Shown here one piece after another: positions 52,162 to 61,217 of a stretch of 64,000 bases of DNA (the stretch's first letter is position 1; each line of letters opens with the position of its first letter). Both the position numbers and the translations under genes were made by a program. Origin of the DNA: Atopobiaceae bacterium (GTDB lineage: Bacteria > Actinomycetota > Coriobacteriia > Coriobacteriales > Atopobiaceae); the NCBI GenBank assembly GCA_022482785.1, contig JAKVON010000002.1:62001-126000 (forward strand), in the 5' to 3' direction. The notes under the pieces are model-generated. The model was given only the letters and a program-made list of their open reading frames with translations. It ran no database searches and was not told where the DNA came from.

Positions 52162-52270
52162 CTGCTGCAGAAAAAAGCAGCCTGTGGCACGGATTCCAGC
52201 CCCAAGGGGCCTTTTCCCGGGGAAACGACAGCCTGTGGACCACAGCCTGCAAAATCCTGTGATCGGGCAG
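52162..52270 (+). repeat. dispersed intergenic hairpin element, copy A
   Basis: Alignable over about 110 bases with 61218-61330. Features in order: hairpin GCTGC/GCAGC with an A-rich loop, invariant TGGCACGGATT, hairpin GCCCC/GGGGC, TTTTC, then CAGCCTGTGG with a self-pairing CTGTGG/CCACAG, and AAAATCCTGT. It begins 21 bases after the crcB stop. It contains no open frame and no terminator T run. Confidence 0.7.
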
Positions 52271-52403
52271 GAACGGGGACTCGCGAACGCGAATCCAGGC
52301 AGGGCGGGCCTCCCGCGTGCGGCCTCGCTCCGAACGGGGTACATTGGAGTCTGAGTTTTGACTCGGGTTTGAAAAAATGTTCCCGTGCGAAAGGAAGCGT
52401 CAC

Positions 52404-53057
52404 ATGGCAGTGTCGTTCGAAGGCTTCTACACCAAGCTCCAGCATGCCGGCATCGTTCCGATGGCGAGCCTCGCGAGGGGCGGCGACGCGGCCAGGCTCG
52501 CCGACGTCGTGGCCGCCTCCGGGCTTGCCGCCCTCGAGGTCGAGCTCATGAGCGCAGACGCGCTCGATGCGGTACGGGCGGCCAGGGCCGCCCATCCCGA
52601 GCTGCTCCTGGGCGTCGGCACCGTCCGCTCCACCGACCAGGCCGACGCCGCCGCGGAATGCGGCGCGGACTACGTCTCGACCCCGTCCTTCGACGCGGCC
52701 CTCGCCGAGCATTGCATCGCCCGGGGCCTGCCCTGCATCCCCGTGACGGTCGACGAGGGCGGCATCTTCAAGGCGGACCGCCTCGGCCTCACGGCGACGG
52801 GCATCATCCCAGCGAACGACTCGGGCGCACTCGGCAGCATCGAGCGCTTCTCGGCCGCGTTCGGTGGGCACCTCTTCATGCCGCGCGGAGGCGTGACGGC
52901 CGAGAATCTTGCCGTCTACCTGCGATCCGATGCGGTCATCGCCTGTGGTTCGCCAGACTGGCCCACAGCGCCCGCCCTTCTCGAGGCAGGGGAGTACGAC
53001 GCGATCGCGGCGTCCTGCGCTCAGGCGGCCACCGCTCTGGCGGCCGCCCGGGGCTAG
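52404..53057 (+). CDS. KDPG/KHG aldolase-like protein lacking the Schiff-base lysine
   Basis: 217 residues, TIM barrel of the Eda family. Aligned with E. coli Eda, the base Glu is kept (Glu45 in LEVEL) and so is the Thr of GVGTV. The Arg of L-R-T is replaced (LMS), and the catalytic Lys of F-K-F-F-P-A is Gly133 in TGIIPAND. The C-terminal phosphate/carboxylate region (MPRGGVTAENLAVYL, ACGSPDW) is present. It may be a divergent aldolase with another mechanism, an isomerase-like relative or an inactive homologue. ATG 52404 has AAAGGAAG upstream. Same strand as the dehydrogenase 94 bases on; GntR lies beyond. Confidence 0.72.
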   Translation: MAVSFEGFYTKLQHAGIVPMASLARGGDAARLADVVAASGLAALEVELMSADALDAVRAARAAHPELLLGVGTVRSTDQADAAAECGADYVSTPSFDAALAEHCIARGLPCIPVTVDEGGIFKADRLGLTATGIIPANDSGALGSIERFSAAFGGHLFMPRGGVTAENLAVYLRSDAVIACGSPDWPTAPALLEAGEYDAIAASCAQAATALAAARG

Positions 53058-53087
53058 CGTCGCGACCAGCCCGAGGGCCCTTCCGGG

Positions 53088-53115
53088 TTGTCCCCTGGCT
53101 CCGTGCGGCTATCAT
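53088..53115 (+). promoter_or_regulatory. putative promoter of the dehydrogenase gene
   Basis: TTGTCC (53088-53093), 16-base spacer, TATCAT (53110-53115), 36 bases before ATG 53152. Confidence 0.45.
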
Positions 53116-53151
53116 CGAGGTGCGCTGAGAAGACGGATGCGAGGAGCCGAC

Positions 53152-54231
53152 ATGCCAGACCTGACGACGCAGTACCTGCCGAGCTACACCATGGGCCCTG
53201 ATGCCTACCAGGCGATTCCCGCCATCTGCTCCCGTCTGGGCAGCAAGGTCGTCGTCATCGGCGGCGAGCGGGCCCTCGCGGCCGCCCGTCCGGCGCTCCA
53301 TCCCGTCCTCGGGGAGGGCGACCTCGAGGTCCTGGGCGTGCTCGTCTACGGCCATGAGGCCACGTTCGACAACGTCGGGCGCCTCGCATCCGAGGGGGCC
53401 GTGGCGGCTGCCGACGTCATCGTCGCCGTGGGCGGCGGCAAGTGCATGGACACGTGCAAGACGCTCGGCAACCGGCTGGGAAGGCCGGTCCTCACCCTTC
53501 CCACCATCGCCTCGAACTGCGCGCCCGTCTCGGCCATCAGCATCATGTACAACGATGACGGCAGCTACCGCGAGACCGTCGAGCTGCCCGGCCCGGCCGC
53601 CCACTGCTTCATCAACACGCAGGTCATCGCCGATGCGCCGGATCGATACCTCTGGGCGGGCATAGGCGACACCCTCGCCAAGCACTACGAGGTCTCGTTC
53701 AAGATGAGGGGGGACGAGCTCGACTACCCCCGTCAGCTCGGCCTGGCCATCTCGACCATGTGCGCCGATCCCCTGGCCGCCTCGGCCCCGTCCGCGCTCG
53801 CGGACGCCCGCGCCCATAGGGCCACGTCTGGCCTCGAGAGCGTCGTGGCGACCATCGTGGTCTCCACGGGGCTGGTCTCGGGCCTCGTGGGCCAGACCTA
53901 CAACTGTGCCCTTGCCCACTCCCTCTACTATGGGCTCACCTCGATCGCGACGGTCGCCGACGAGCACCTCCACGGGGAGGTCGTGGCCTACGGGCTGCTC
54001 GTGCAGCTCGTTCTCGACAAGCAGGACGACGCCCTGCGCAAGCTCCTCGGCACCTATCGCGAGACGGGGCTCCCCACGCGCCTCGGCGACATAGGCCTCT
54101 CGTTCGACGACGACCTCTCGGGCGCGCTCGAGGTGGCCGCGAGTCACAAGGACCTCGCCCACACCCCCTATCGCATCAGCGCGCGGATGATCCTCTCGGC
54201 CATGCGCGAGCTCGACGGGAGGCAGGGGTAG
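53152..54231 (+). CDS. glycerol dehydrogenase-like iron/zinc alcohol dehydrogenase
   Basis: 359 residues of the GldA branch of iron-type dehydrogenases. NAD site VIVAVGGGKCMDTCKTLGNR; glycerol-dehydrogenase-type LTLPTIASNCAPVSAISIMY; metal ligands Asp in WAGIGDTLAKHYE and His in CALAHSLYYGLTSI and DEHLHGEVVAYGLLVQL. It oxidises a vicinal diol or hydroxy acid. ATG 53152 has GAGGAG six bases upstream. With the aldolase-like gene before and the GntR regulator after, it probably belongs to a small sugar-acid or polyol pathway. Confidence 0.88.
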   Translation: MPDLTTQYLPSYTMGPDAYQAIPAICSRLGSKVVVIGGERALAAARPALHPVLGEGDLEVLGVLVYGHEATFDNVGRLASEGAVAAADVIVAVGGGKCMDTCKTLGNRLGRPVLTLPTIASNCAPVSAISIMYNDDGSYRETVELPGPAAHCFINTQVIADAPDRYLWAGIGDTLAKHYEVSFKMRGDELDYPRQLGLAISTMCADPLAASAPSALADARAHRATSGLESVVATIVVSTGLVSGLVGQTYNCALAHSLYYGLTSIATVADEHLHGEVVAYGLLVQLVLDKQDDALRKLLGTYRETGLPTRLGDIGLSFDDDLSGALEVAASHKDLAHTPYRISARMILSAMRELDGRQG

Positions 54232-54246
54232 GGGAGGGGCCGGGGC

Positions 54247-55047
54247 CTAGCGCCGGGGGAGCGGCACGGCGGGCTTGCTGCCCTCCGGCCCGTGCAGCAC
54301 GAAGTACTGCGGGAAGTCCGCCACGAGCTCGTCGTAGAAGCTCATGTAGCCGTTGAGGTGGCGCGAGATCAGGGCGGTCAGCTCCTCGTCGGAATGCCCG
54401 CCGGAGGCGAGCACGTCGTAGATCTCCGCATGGTCGTGGGCGTCGAGGACGTCGTAGCCATAGAGCAGCCCGATGGTGCGGAACCGCTCGTAGGGGGTCG
54501 AGGACTTCTGGACGAGCTCCCACACGTAGGCCTTGTCGGCGGCGGCGAAGACGATGCGGTGGAACTCGTTGTCGAGGTCGAGGAAGCGGTTGAACACCTC
54601 GGCGCTGTTGCCCGACGCCGCGGTCCTGCGCTGCTCGGAGACGTTGTCCGCGAGCAGCCGGAGGTCGGCCTCGGACATGTTGCCCTGCAGCTGGGAGAAC
54701 ACGAGGGGCTCGAGGGCGCGCCTGAGGAAGGTGCACTGACGCAGGATGCTCACGTCGATGCAGGACACGTGCGTCGCGCTCTGGGCGGCGACGTCGACGA
54801 GCCTCCTGTCGCGGAGCAGCCCCACCGCCTCGTGGACGGGGGTGCGCGAGAGGTCGAGCCTCTGGGCTATCGAGTTCTCGCGGATGATCGAGCCGGGCTG
54901 CACGTAGAGCATGAGGATGTTGTACTCGAGGAGCCGGTACACGTAGGCAGAGCCCGACTCGCCGGACCTCCTCGGCAGGATGGTCATGCACTCCGCCGCG
55001 TCGATGCCGCCACGTGGCGAGGCGATGTAGGGGTTGTTCTTGGGCAT
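54247..55047 (-). CDS. GntR family (FadR/VanR-type) regulator
   Basis: 266 residues. A winged helix at about 35-105 (YVYRLLEYNILMLYVQPGSI, then IAQRLDLSRTPVHEAVGLL) and an all-helical FCD ligand domain with metal-type residues (FNRFLDLDNEFHRIVFAAAD, DAHDHAEIYDVL, LISRHLNGYM). FCD regulators sense organic or sugar acids. It converges on the dehydrogenase gene and presumably controls it and the aldolase-like gene. ATG 55047 follows GGAGGAACC. The N-terminus carries about 25 extra residues compared with common FadR-type members. Confidence 0.87.
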   Translation of the reverse strand: MPKNNPYIASPRGGIDAAECMTILPRRSGESGSAYVYRLLEYNILMLYVQPGSIIRENSIAQRLDLSRTPVHEAVGLLRDRRLVDVAAQSATHVSCIDVSILRQCTFLRRALEPLVFSQLQGNMSEADLRLLADNVSEQRRTAASGNSAEVFNRFLDLDNEFHRIVFAAADKAYVWELVQKSSTPYERFRTIGLLYGYDVLDAHDHAEIYDVLASGGHSDEELTALISRHLNGYMSFYDELVADFPQYFVLHGPEGSKPAVPLPRR

Positions 55048-55079
55048 GGTTCCTCCTGCCGCCGGGGCCCATGATGAGA

Positions 55080-55115
55080 AGAATAGCACTGGACTGATAT
55101 GCATGTGCTCATTCT
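55080..55115. promoter_or_regulatory. inverted repeat before the GntR gene
   Basis: AGAATAGCAC (55080-55089) and GTGCTCATTCT (55105-55115) are complementary apart from one extra base, 33 bases upstream of the GntR start. Probable autoregulatory or promoter-overlapping site. Confidence 0.35.
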
Positions 55116-55190
55116 GAGGCCCATTGCGCGCTCGTTCGCGGTCGCATATCGTAATCCCGGAAACGCCGTCACCCGTCTGGAGAGGCTCGC

Positions 55191-55407
55191 ATGGGCTCCG
55201 TTGACGTCATCATAATCGCGCTCGTCGTCTCGGCGGCGGCCTATCTCCTCTGGGACCTGCTCCGGCCCGTCGGGCACGTACCACTGCGTGGGCTGCGCGT
55301 CGGCCGACGCCTGCTCCGTCGCCCGCACGGGGAAGGGCCGCTGCCCCGCTGCCGAGCAGATGGCCCTCGATGCCGAGCGCGCCGCCCGGCGAAGGAAGGG
55401 CCGTTAG
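55191..55407 (+). pseudogene. FeoB-associated Cys-rich membrane protein, one frameshift
   Basis: Starts MGSVDVIIIALVVSAAAYLL, a single N-terminal helix. After LLRPV the frame slips in the GGG at 55272-55274. With one G removed it continues GTYHCVGCASADACSVARTG then KGRCPAAEQMALDAERAA, the Cys-x-x-Cys pattern of FeoB-associated small proteins, and stops at 55407 (71 residues). In relatives it accompanies the ferrous iron carrier FeoB, but no feo gene is within the window. The intact second half suggests a sequence error. Confidence 0.65.
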
Positions 55408-55425
55408 CCCATCCGGCGACCTCTC

Positions 55426-55463
55426 GTGACGATAGAAACAGAGCCGAAACAACAATATGAAAC
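55426..55463 (+). promoter_or_regulatory. GTGAC/GAAAC repeat array before glnA
   Basis: GTGAC at 55426, then GAAAC at 55435, 55446 and 55459, the first two GAAAC exactly 11 bases apart. Known actinobacterial GlnR boxes are alternating GTnAC and GAAAC half-sites with six-base spacers. The array ends about 60 bases before glnA. Spacing is imperfect, so this is a candidate only. Confidence 0.45.
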
Positions 55464-55525
55464 ACTAGCGGCGCATGGTGGGGCCCTCGTGCCCGGCACA
55501 CATCCGTCGTCTGTGAGGTAGCACG

Positions 55526-56867
55526 ATGACCAACGAGCAGAACATCGACTTCGTACTGCGTACCGTCGAGGAGCGCGACGTACGCTTCGTCCGCCTTTGG
55601 TTCACAGACGTCCTGGGAAACCTCAAGTCGTTCGCCATCTCGCCCGAGGACCTCGAGGAGGCCTTCGAGGAGGGCATCGGCTTCGACGGCTCGGCCGTCG
55701 ACGGCTTCGCGCCGCTCGAGGAGTCGGACATGCTCGCCTTCCCTGACCCCGAGACCTTCCAGATCCTGCCCTGGCGTCCCAAGTCGGATGCCGTCGCGCG
55801 CGTGTTCTGCGACATCAAGACCCCGTCGCGCAAGCCGTTCGACGGCGATCCCCGCGCCTGCCTCGAGCGCATGGTGAGGACGGCCGACGAGCGCGGCTTC
55901 GTGCTCAACGTCGGCCCGGAGATCGAGTACTTCTACCTGGCCAACACGGTCACCCCCGAGCCCCTCGACGACGCCGGCTACTTCGACCTGACCCCCGCGG
56001 ACTCCGCCCGCGAGCTGCGGCGCAACACGACGCTCGCCCTCGAGAAGATGTCCATTCCGGTGGAGTACTCCTACCATGCCGTCGCCCCCTCGCAGAACGG
56101 CGTCTCGCTCAGGTTCGCCGAGGCGGTCGACTGTGCCGACAACATCATGACCGCGCGGCTGGTCATCAAGCAGGAGGCGGTCGACAACGACCTCTTCGCC
56201 TCGTTCATGCCCAAGCCCTTCCCCGACGCCGCCGGCTCGGCGATGTTCCTGCACGAGTCCCTCTTCGACCACGACGGCAACAACATCTTCTGGGGCTCGG
56301 ACGCCGACGACGGGTGTCACCTCTCCGCCGTCGCCCGCCACTACGTGGCGGGGCTGCTCAAGTACGCCCCCGAGTACTCGCTGGTCACCAACCCGACGGT
56401 GAACTCCTACAAGCGCCTCATCCCCAACGGGCAGGTCCCGGTCTATGCCACGTGGGGCCGCAAGAACCGCTCGGCGCTGGTCCGCGTGCCCATCTACAAG
56501 CCGGGCAAGCACCTCTCGACCCGCGTCGAGCTGAGGAGCCCCGACCCCACGGCCAACCCCTACCTGGCCTTCGCGGTGACGCTCGCGGCCGGCCTCAAGG
56601 GCATCGCCGACGAGCTGCCCCTGCAGCCCGAGTCGACCCTCGACGACGCGAACGCCACCGATTCCGACCTCAGGCACCGCGGCTTCCGTCGCCTCCCGCG
56701 CACCCTCGGCGAGGCCATCGAGTCCTTCGCGGGGAGCGACCTCATGCGCGAGGACCCTCGGCGACCACATCTTCGAGTACCTCCTCGAGGCCAAGTCGGC
56801 CGAGTGGGCGGACTTCTCCTCGGCCGTCACCGACTGGGAGTGCGAGCACTACTACGCCGGCTTCTGA
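55526..56867 (+). pseudogene. glnA: type I glutamine synthetase, one frameshift near the 3' end
   Basis: 446 residues after correction, the GSI-alpha length. Beta-grasp start VRFVRLWFTDVLGNLKSFAI, GIGFDGSAVDGF, metal ligands in GPEIEYF, HAVAPSQNGVSLRF, the ATP/glutamate segment NPTVNSYKRLIPN and RVELRSPDPTANPYLAFAV. The adenylylation loop Tyr motif of GSI-beta is not evident. An extra G at 56752-56753 shifts the end; without it the protein continues TLGDHIFEYLLEAKSAEW to CEHYYAGF and stops at 56867. Total loss of glnA is unlikely, so error or a C-terminal variant is favoured. A GAAAC array precedes it and transport genes follow. Confidence 0.85.
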
Positions 56868-57107
56868 TGCCGCCCTTCCGTACCGTGAATAGGGAAAGTC
56901 GCTTCTATGCAATGGCCTGTATGAAGCAAGATGAGAGGGTCTTCGAGGCGAGAATAAGACCGTTCCTATGCGAGCCGTTTGTGTCCACCTCGTAACATAT
57001 CGGCCTTGCCTGGCACGGTCGCCCGCGGTTTGTCCACACTGGCTCACATGCGGTCGTCGGCTCTACGGCGGCCACGGGGAACGCACGTTGAACGAGAGGG
57101 GAAGCAC

Positions 57108-57941
57108 ATGAAGAAGAACGCCAGGCTCGCCGTGGTCGTCGCGTGCGCCATGACGGCGCTGCTCGCGGTCGCCGGGCTCGCGGGATGCTCCGGATCGTCC
57201 ACGGGGTCGAGCGCGTCCTCGAGCGCGAGCACGTCGAGCTACACGCTCGTGAACGCGGGCAAGCTCACGGTCGAGTCCGACCTCGCCTATCCGCCGCTCG
57301 AGTCGGTCAACGCCCAGACCAGCAAGCCCGAGGGCTTCACCGTCGACATGCTGAGCGCCATCTGCTCCAAGATGGGCATCGAGCTCAACTACCTGCCCGC
57401 CCAGAAGTTCGACAACATCATCCCGTCGATCAAGCAGGGCGGCAAGGCCGACGTGGGCGCCTCGAGCTTCACGATCACCGACGCCCGCAAGCAGGAGATC
57501 GACTTCACCGACTCCTACATGGACTCCAACCAGGGCATCGTGACGAAGGCGGACTCGAGCGCGACCACCGCCGACGCGCTCAACGTCGAGGGCATGAAGA
57601 TCGCCGTCCAGAGCGGCACCACGGGCGAGGAGTGGGTCCAGGAGAACCTTCCCAAGGCCACCTGCGTGCCCCTCGACGACACGATCGGGGCGATGAACGG
57701 CTGCGAGGCCGGCCAGTACAACGCCGTGGTCGCAGACCTGCCGGTCATGAGCTACATGTGCAAGAACTCCTACACCGACCTCAAGGTGGCCAAGGAGATC
57801 CCCACCGGGGAGCAGTACGGCATCGTGGTCTCGAAGGACAACCCCGGTCTCACGGCTGCCATCAACAAGGCGCTCCAGGAGATCAAGGCCGACGGCACCA
57901 TGGACTCGCTCGAGAAGAAATGGTTCGGCCAGACCCTATAG
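57108..57941 (+). CDS. amino acid ABC transporter substrate-binding lipoprotein
   Basis: 277 residues. Signal with lipobox: VVVACAMTALLAVAGLAGCS (Cys at about 25), then a Ser-rich linker. The SBP_bac_3 fold begins at GKLTVESDLAYPPLESVN, with ligand-contact regions TVDMLSAICSKMGIELNYLP and GASSFTITDARKQEIDFTDS, and ends MDSLEKKWFGQTL. It is of the glutamine/polar amino acid type. ATG 57108 has AGAGGGGAAG upstream. It opens a three-gene importer (binding protein, permease, ATPase) behind glnA, which supports glutamine or glutamate as ligand. Confidence 0.9.
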   Translation: MKKNARLAVVVACAMTALLAVAGLAGCSGSSTGSSASSSASTSSYTLVNAGKLTVESDLAYPPLESVNAQTSKPEGFTVDMLSAICSKMGIELNYLPAQKFDNIIPSIKQGGKADVGASSFTITDARKQEIDFTDSYMDSNQGIVTKADSSATTADALNVEGMKIAVQSGTTGEEWVQENLPKATCVPLDDTIGAMNGCEAGQYNAVVADLPVMSYMCKNSYTDLKVAKEIPTGEQYGIVVSKDNPGLTAAINKALQEIKADGTMDSLEKKWFGQTL

Positions 57942-57963
57942 GACGACGTGAGGAAATGATCGC

Positions 57964-59277
57964 ATGACGCAACGGAACACATCGTTGGCGCGGCGCATGG
58001 CGCAGGCACTGGTTGCCTGCGCCGTCGCCGTGTCGATGGCCTTCTGCGTGGGGGTGGCCCTGGCGCCTGCAGGCGCGCAGGCCCTCACCACGAACAAGGC
58101 GACGGCCCGTCCCAACGAGCAGGGCGGCGACGGGGTCATCGGCGGAGAGAACACCCGCCTCACCTGGGAGGGGACGGTGGACGCCGGCGAGCAGGTGGAA
58201 AGCATCACCCTATCGCTTCCCGAGGGAGCCTCCTTCGACGGCTCGACCACGCGCATCACCGTCCTCGAGGGGCTCAACCGGGTCTCGGTCGACGGCACGG
58301 CGACGCCTGCCGGCGACACCCTGAAGGTGTCGTTCGCGACCCCCATACCCGAGGGGTCGCTCCTGCGCCTCGAGGTCACCGACATGAAGTTCCCGGAGGC
58401 GGGCGGCGACTACGCGGTGGGAGGCAGCTACGTCAACCAGGCCGGCCAGACCGAGGCCCTGAACGACTCGCCCACCGTATCGGTCATCGCCAACACCCCG
58501 CTCCAGCGCGTCGTCACCTGGCTCGACGGGCAGGCATGGGTGAGCGCGTGGAACTCCAACGCGTTCCTCGGCATGTTCCTCAAGCCGCAGCTCATCGTGA
58601 CCTCGCTGGCCACGCTCTTCCCGGGATGGCTCCTGTGCCTGCTCATCGTCATCGTGGCCTACCCGTTCGCCATCGCGTTGGGCCTCGCCTTCGCCTTCAT
58701 GAAGATGAGCCGCCACAAGCCGGTCCGCGCGATCGCCATCGTCTACATCAACGTCCTGCGCGGCACGCCTCTGTTCCTGCAGATCTACATCGCGTTCTTC
58801 GGCCTGCCCATGCTCGGGGTCAACATCAACAACACCATCCTCGGCATCGTCGTGATGGCCATCAACTCGTCGGCCTACCTGGCGGAGATCTTCCGTGCCG
58901 GCATCGAGTCGATTCCGGTCGGGCAGTACGAGGCGGCGGCGAGCCTCGGCATGAACCGCAGCCAGACGATGGTCTCGATCATCCTGCCGCAGACCGTCCG
59001 CCGCGTGATCCCCACGGTCACCAGCGACTTCATCATGTCCTACAAGGACACGTCGCTCCTCTCCTCGGTGGGCGTCATGGAGCTCATGATGTTCGCCAAG
59101 AACCTCACCACGGTCTCCGGCAACATCACCCCCTACATGGCGGCGGCGATCTTCTACCTCATCGTCACCCTGCCGCTCAGCAAGGTCGTGGGCAACATCG
59201 AGAAGCGCCTCGCCCATGCCGAGAAGGGCACGGGCCCACGTCCCAAGACCACAGGGGAGGCTACCGAGAATGCCTAG
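57964..59277 (+). CDS. amino acid ABC permease with extra N-terminal exported domain
   Basis: 437 residues, nearly twice the usual HisM/GlnP length. Residues 1-41 are a signal-like segment ([20 protein letters not shown]) ending ALAPAGAQA. Residues about 42-185 form a predicted beta-rich extracytoplasmic domain ([37 protein letters not shown]). The permease follows: [39 protein letters not shown] (family motif RGTP) and [20 protein letters not shown] with the EAA loop [14 protein letters not shown]. The exported domain may help capture ligand. It overlaps the ATPase start by eight bases. Confidence 0.87.
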   Translation: MTQRNTSLARRMAQALVACAVAVSMAFCVGVALAPAGAQALTTNKATARPNEQGGDGVIGGENTRLTWEGTVDAGEQVESITLSLPEGASFDGSTTRITVLEGLNRVSVDGTATPAGDTLKVSFATPIPEGSLLRLEVTDMKFPEAGGDYAVGGSYVNQAGQTEALNDSPTVSVIANTPLQRVVTWLDGQAWVSAWNSNAFLGMFLKPQLIVTSLATLFPGWLLCLLIVIVAYPFAIALGLAFAFMKMSRHKPVRAIAIVYINVLRGTPLFLQIYIAFFGLPMLGVNINNTILGIVVMAINSSAYLAEIFRAGIESIPVGQYEAAASLGMNRSQTMVSIILPQTVRRVIPTVTSDFIMSYKDTSLLSSVGVMELMMFAKNLTTVSGNITPYMAAAIFYLIVTLPLSKVVGNIEKRLAHAEKGTGPRPKTTGEATENA

Positions 59278-60139
59278 GAAGAAGCACGTGAGCGTCGACA
59301 TCCCCGAGGTTCCGCCCGCGCTCTCCGCGGAGGAGGCGGCGGCGCGCGCCTACGAGCACGACAAGCCGCTCACCAAGCACAGCTTCGAGTCCCACGAGCA
59401 TCCCATCGTGCGCATCGAGCACCTCAACAAGAGCTTCGACGAGACCCTCGTCCTGAAGGACGTCAACCTCGACGTGTGGCCGGGCGAGGTCGTGGTCGTG
59501 CTCGGCCCCTCGGGCTCCGGCAAGTCGACGATGCTGCGCTGCATCAACCTGCTCGAGACGCCAACCGCCGGCCACATCCTGATCGAGGACGAGGAGATAA
59601 CGGGCTCGGGCAAGACCGACGTCAACAAGCTCCGCCAGAACCTCGGCATGGTGTTCCAGAGCTTCAACCTGTTCCCGCACCTCACGGCCAAGGAGAACGT
59701 CATGATCGGCCAGACCAAGGTGCTGGGCAAGACCAAGGAGGAGGCCGAGAGGGAGGCGCTGGTCCAACTCGATGCCGTCGGCCTGGGCGATCGAGCCGAC
59801 TTCACCCCCGCGCAGCTCTCGGGCGGGCAGCAGCAGCGCGTGGCCATCGCCCGCGCCGTGGCCATGCATCCCGACGTGCTCCTCTTCGACGAGCCCACCT
59901 CGGCCCTCGATCCCGAGCTCGTGCGCGGCGTCCTCGACGTCATGCGCGACCTGGCCGAGAACGGCGGCATGACCATGATCGTGGTCACCCACGAGATGGG
60001 ATTCGCCCGCGACGTGGCCGACCGCGCCGTGTTCATGGAGGATGGCGTCGTGGTGGAGCAGGGGCTCCCCGAGAACGTCTTCGACCATCCCGAGAACGAG
60101 CGCACCGCCGAGTTCCTGGGAAGCATCCAGGCCAAGTAG
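59270..60139 (+). CDS. glnQ: amino acid ABC ATPase (GlnQ family)
   Basis: 289 residues. An N-terminal extension of about 45 residues precedes the ATPase. Walker [22 protein letters not shown]-loop [20 protein letters not shown], signature [20 protein letters not shown], Walker [17 protein letters not shown] and switch His in [19 protein letters not shown] are typical of polar amino acid importers. It powers the permease upstream. The operon ends at a strong terminator 21 bases after the stop. Confidence 0.92.
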   Translation: MPRKKHVSVDIPEVPPALSAEEAAARAYEHDKPLTKHSFESHEHPIVRIEHLNKSFDETLVLKDVNLDVWPGEVVVVLGPSGSGKSTMLRCINLLETPTAGHILIEDEEITGSGKTDVNKLRQNLGMVFQSFNLFPHLTAKENVMIGQTKVLGKTKEEAEREALVQLDAVGLGDRADFTPAQLSGGQQQRVAIARAVAMHPDVLLFDEPTSALDPELVRGVLDVMRDLAENGGMTMIVVTHEMGFARDVADRAVFMEDGVVVEQGLPENVFDHPENERTAEFLGSIQAK

Positions 60140-60159
60140 CCTTCCAGGCAGCTTCCCCG

Positions 60160-60199
60160 ACGTGCGCCTCTGGTCAGTGTGACCAAAGGCGCACGTTTT
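60160..60199 (+). terminator. intrinsic terminator of the gln transporter operon
   Basis: ACGTGCGCCTCTGGTCA (60160-60176) pairs with TGACCAAAGGCGCACGT (60180-60196), one mismatch in 17, three-base loop, followed by TTTC. Confidence 0.8.
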
Positions 60200-60200
60200 C

Positions 60201-60267
60201 GTGACGGAGCTGTTACGTCACGGGTGCAGTATCCGTCTGGAAACATGTGGGTCCGACACTGCGAAAC
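60201..60267 (+). promoter_or_regulatory. GTnAC/GAAAC half-sites before the GlnR-like gene
   Basis: GTGAC (60201-60205) and GTTAC (60212-60216) are separated by exactly six bases; GAAAC follows at 60240-60244 and 60263-60267. The half-sites resemble GlnR boxes and would allow autoregulation, but the arrangement is not canonical. GTGACG/CGTCAC also form a dyad at 60201-60221. Confidence 0.35.
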
Positions 60268-60298
60268 GTAGGCGAACCGTTCGCAGAGGAGGTCTCCC

Positions 60299-61201
60299 AT
60301 GGTCGTGCGTCATCATCCCTCCGCAGACGGCTACTACGCTCCGGGCGAGGGCTGGCCGGAGGACAGGAGCGCCGTCAGCGTCGATTTTCGTCAGGAGGCG
60401 GCGGAGGCGCCGTCCGTCGGAGCGAGCGACTCACCTGCCGCAGGCAATGACCTGTGGTATTCTCAGAACAATGCCTCGGATGTTCCATCGGTTGGCGAGA
60501 GGCAGAGATTCTGGGGGTCGCAGACGATGCACCATAAGAACATCCTGCTCATCTCCCGCACGACGCGTCATCACGAGCGTATGCGCGAGGTCTCGCATGC
60601 CCTCGACGTGTCCACGCTGCTCTCCACCCCAGACACGTTCGACCAGGCCATCACCTCTGGCCATGACTTCGACCTCGTGATCCTCGACGTGGGCGGCATG
60701 ACCAGCGACCTCATGAACCGCGTCGACGCCTACGTCATCGACAACGGCTGCATCCCGATGCTGCTCGTCGTCGACGAGGAGAAGCTCCCGAGCCTCCGCA
60801 TCCCGGTGCAGGGCCGTGCCGACTTCATCCTCTCCTCGGCGGGGGAGTCCGAGTTCGAGGTGCGCATGTCGCAGCTCCTCTGGCCCGGCGAGGAGAACAC
60901 CCCCTCGGACATCATCTCGATCGACAACATGACCATCAACCTGGCCACCTACCAGGTCTATGTCGACGAGAGGCCCGTCGACCTCACCCTCATGGAGTAC
61001 TCGCTGCTGAGCTTCCTGGCCACGCACCCCTCTCGTGCCTACTCCCGCGAGGCGCTCCTCCACCGCGTGTGGGGCTTCGAGTACTGCGGCGGCACCCGCA
61101 CGGTCGACGTGCATGTGAGGCGCGTCCGCTCGAAGGTGGGCCCGCAGGTCGCGGCACACATCGCGACGGTGCGTGGGGTGGGCTACCTCTTCAAGCTGTA
61201 G
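60299..61201 (+). CDS. OmpR-family orphan response regulator, GlnR-like
   Basis: 300 residues. An unusual 75-residue N-terminal extension of low complexity, then a receiver-like domain (NILLISRTTRHHERMREVSH; Asp in DFDLVILDVGGMTSDLMNRV), then a C-terminal winged helix (VDLTLMEYSLLSFLATHPSR, YSREALLHRVWGFE, TRTVDVHVRRVRSKVG, IATVRGVGYLFKL). The acidic pocket of a true phospho-receiver looks incomplete and no sensor kinase is adjacent, as for actinobacterial GlnR. Position after glnA and the amino acid importer supports nitrogen control. ATG 60299 has GAGGAGG; a shorter start at 60527 is possible. Confidence 0.8.
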   Translation: MVVRHHPSADGYYAPGEGWPEDRSAVSVDFRQEAAEAPSVGASDSPAAGNDLWYSQNNASDVPSVGERQRFWGSQTMHHKNILLISRTTRHHERMREVSHALDVSTLLSTPDTFDQAITSGHDFDLVILDVGGMTSDLMNRVDAYVIDNGCIPMLLVVDEEKLPSLRIPVQGRADFILSSAGESEFEVRMSQLLWPGEENTPSDIISIDNMTINLATYQVYVDERPVDLTLMEYSLLSFLATHPSRAYSREALLHRVWGFEYCGGTRTVDVHVRRVRSKVGPQVAAHIATVRGVGYLFKL

Positions 61202-61217
61202 GCCGCCTAATGCCCCG

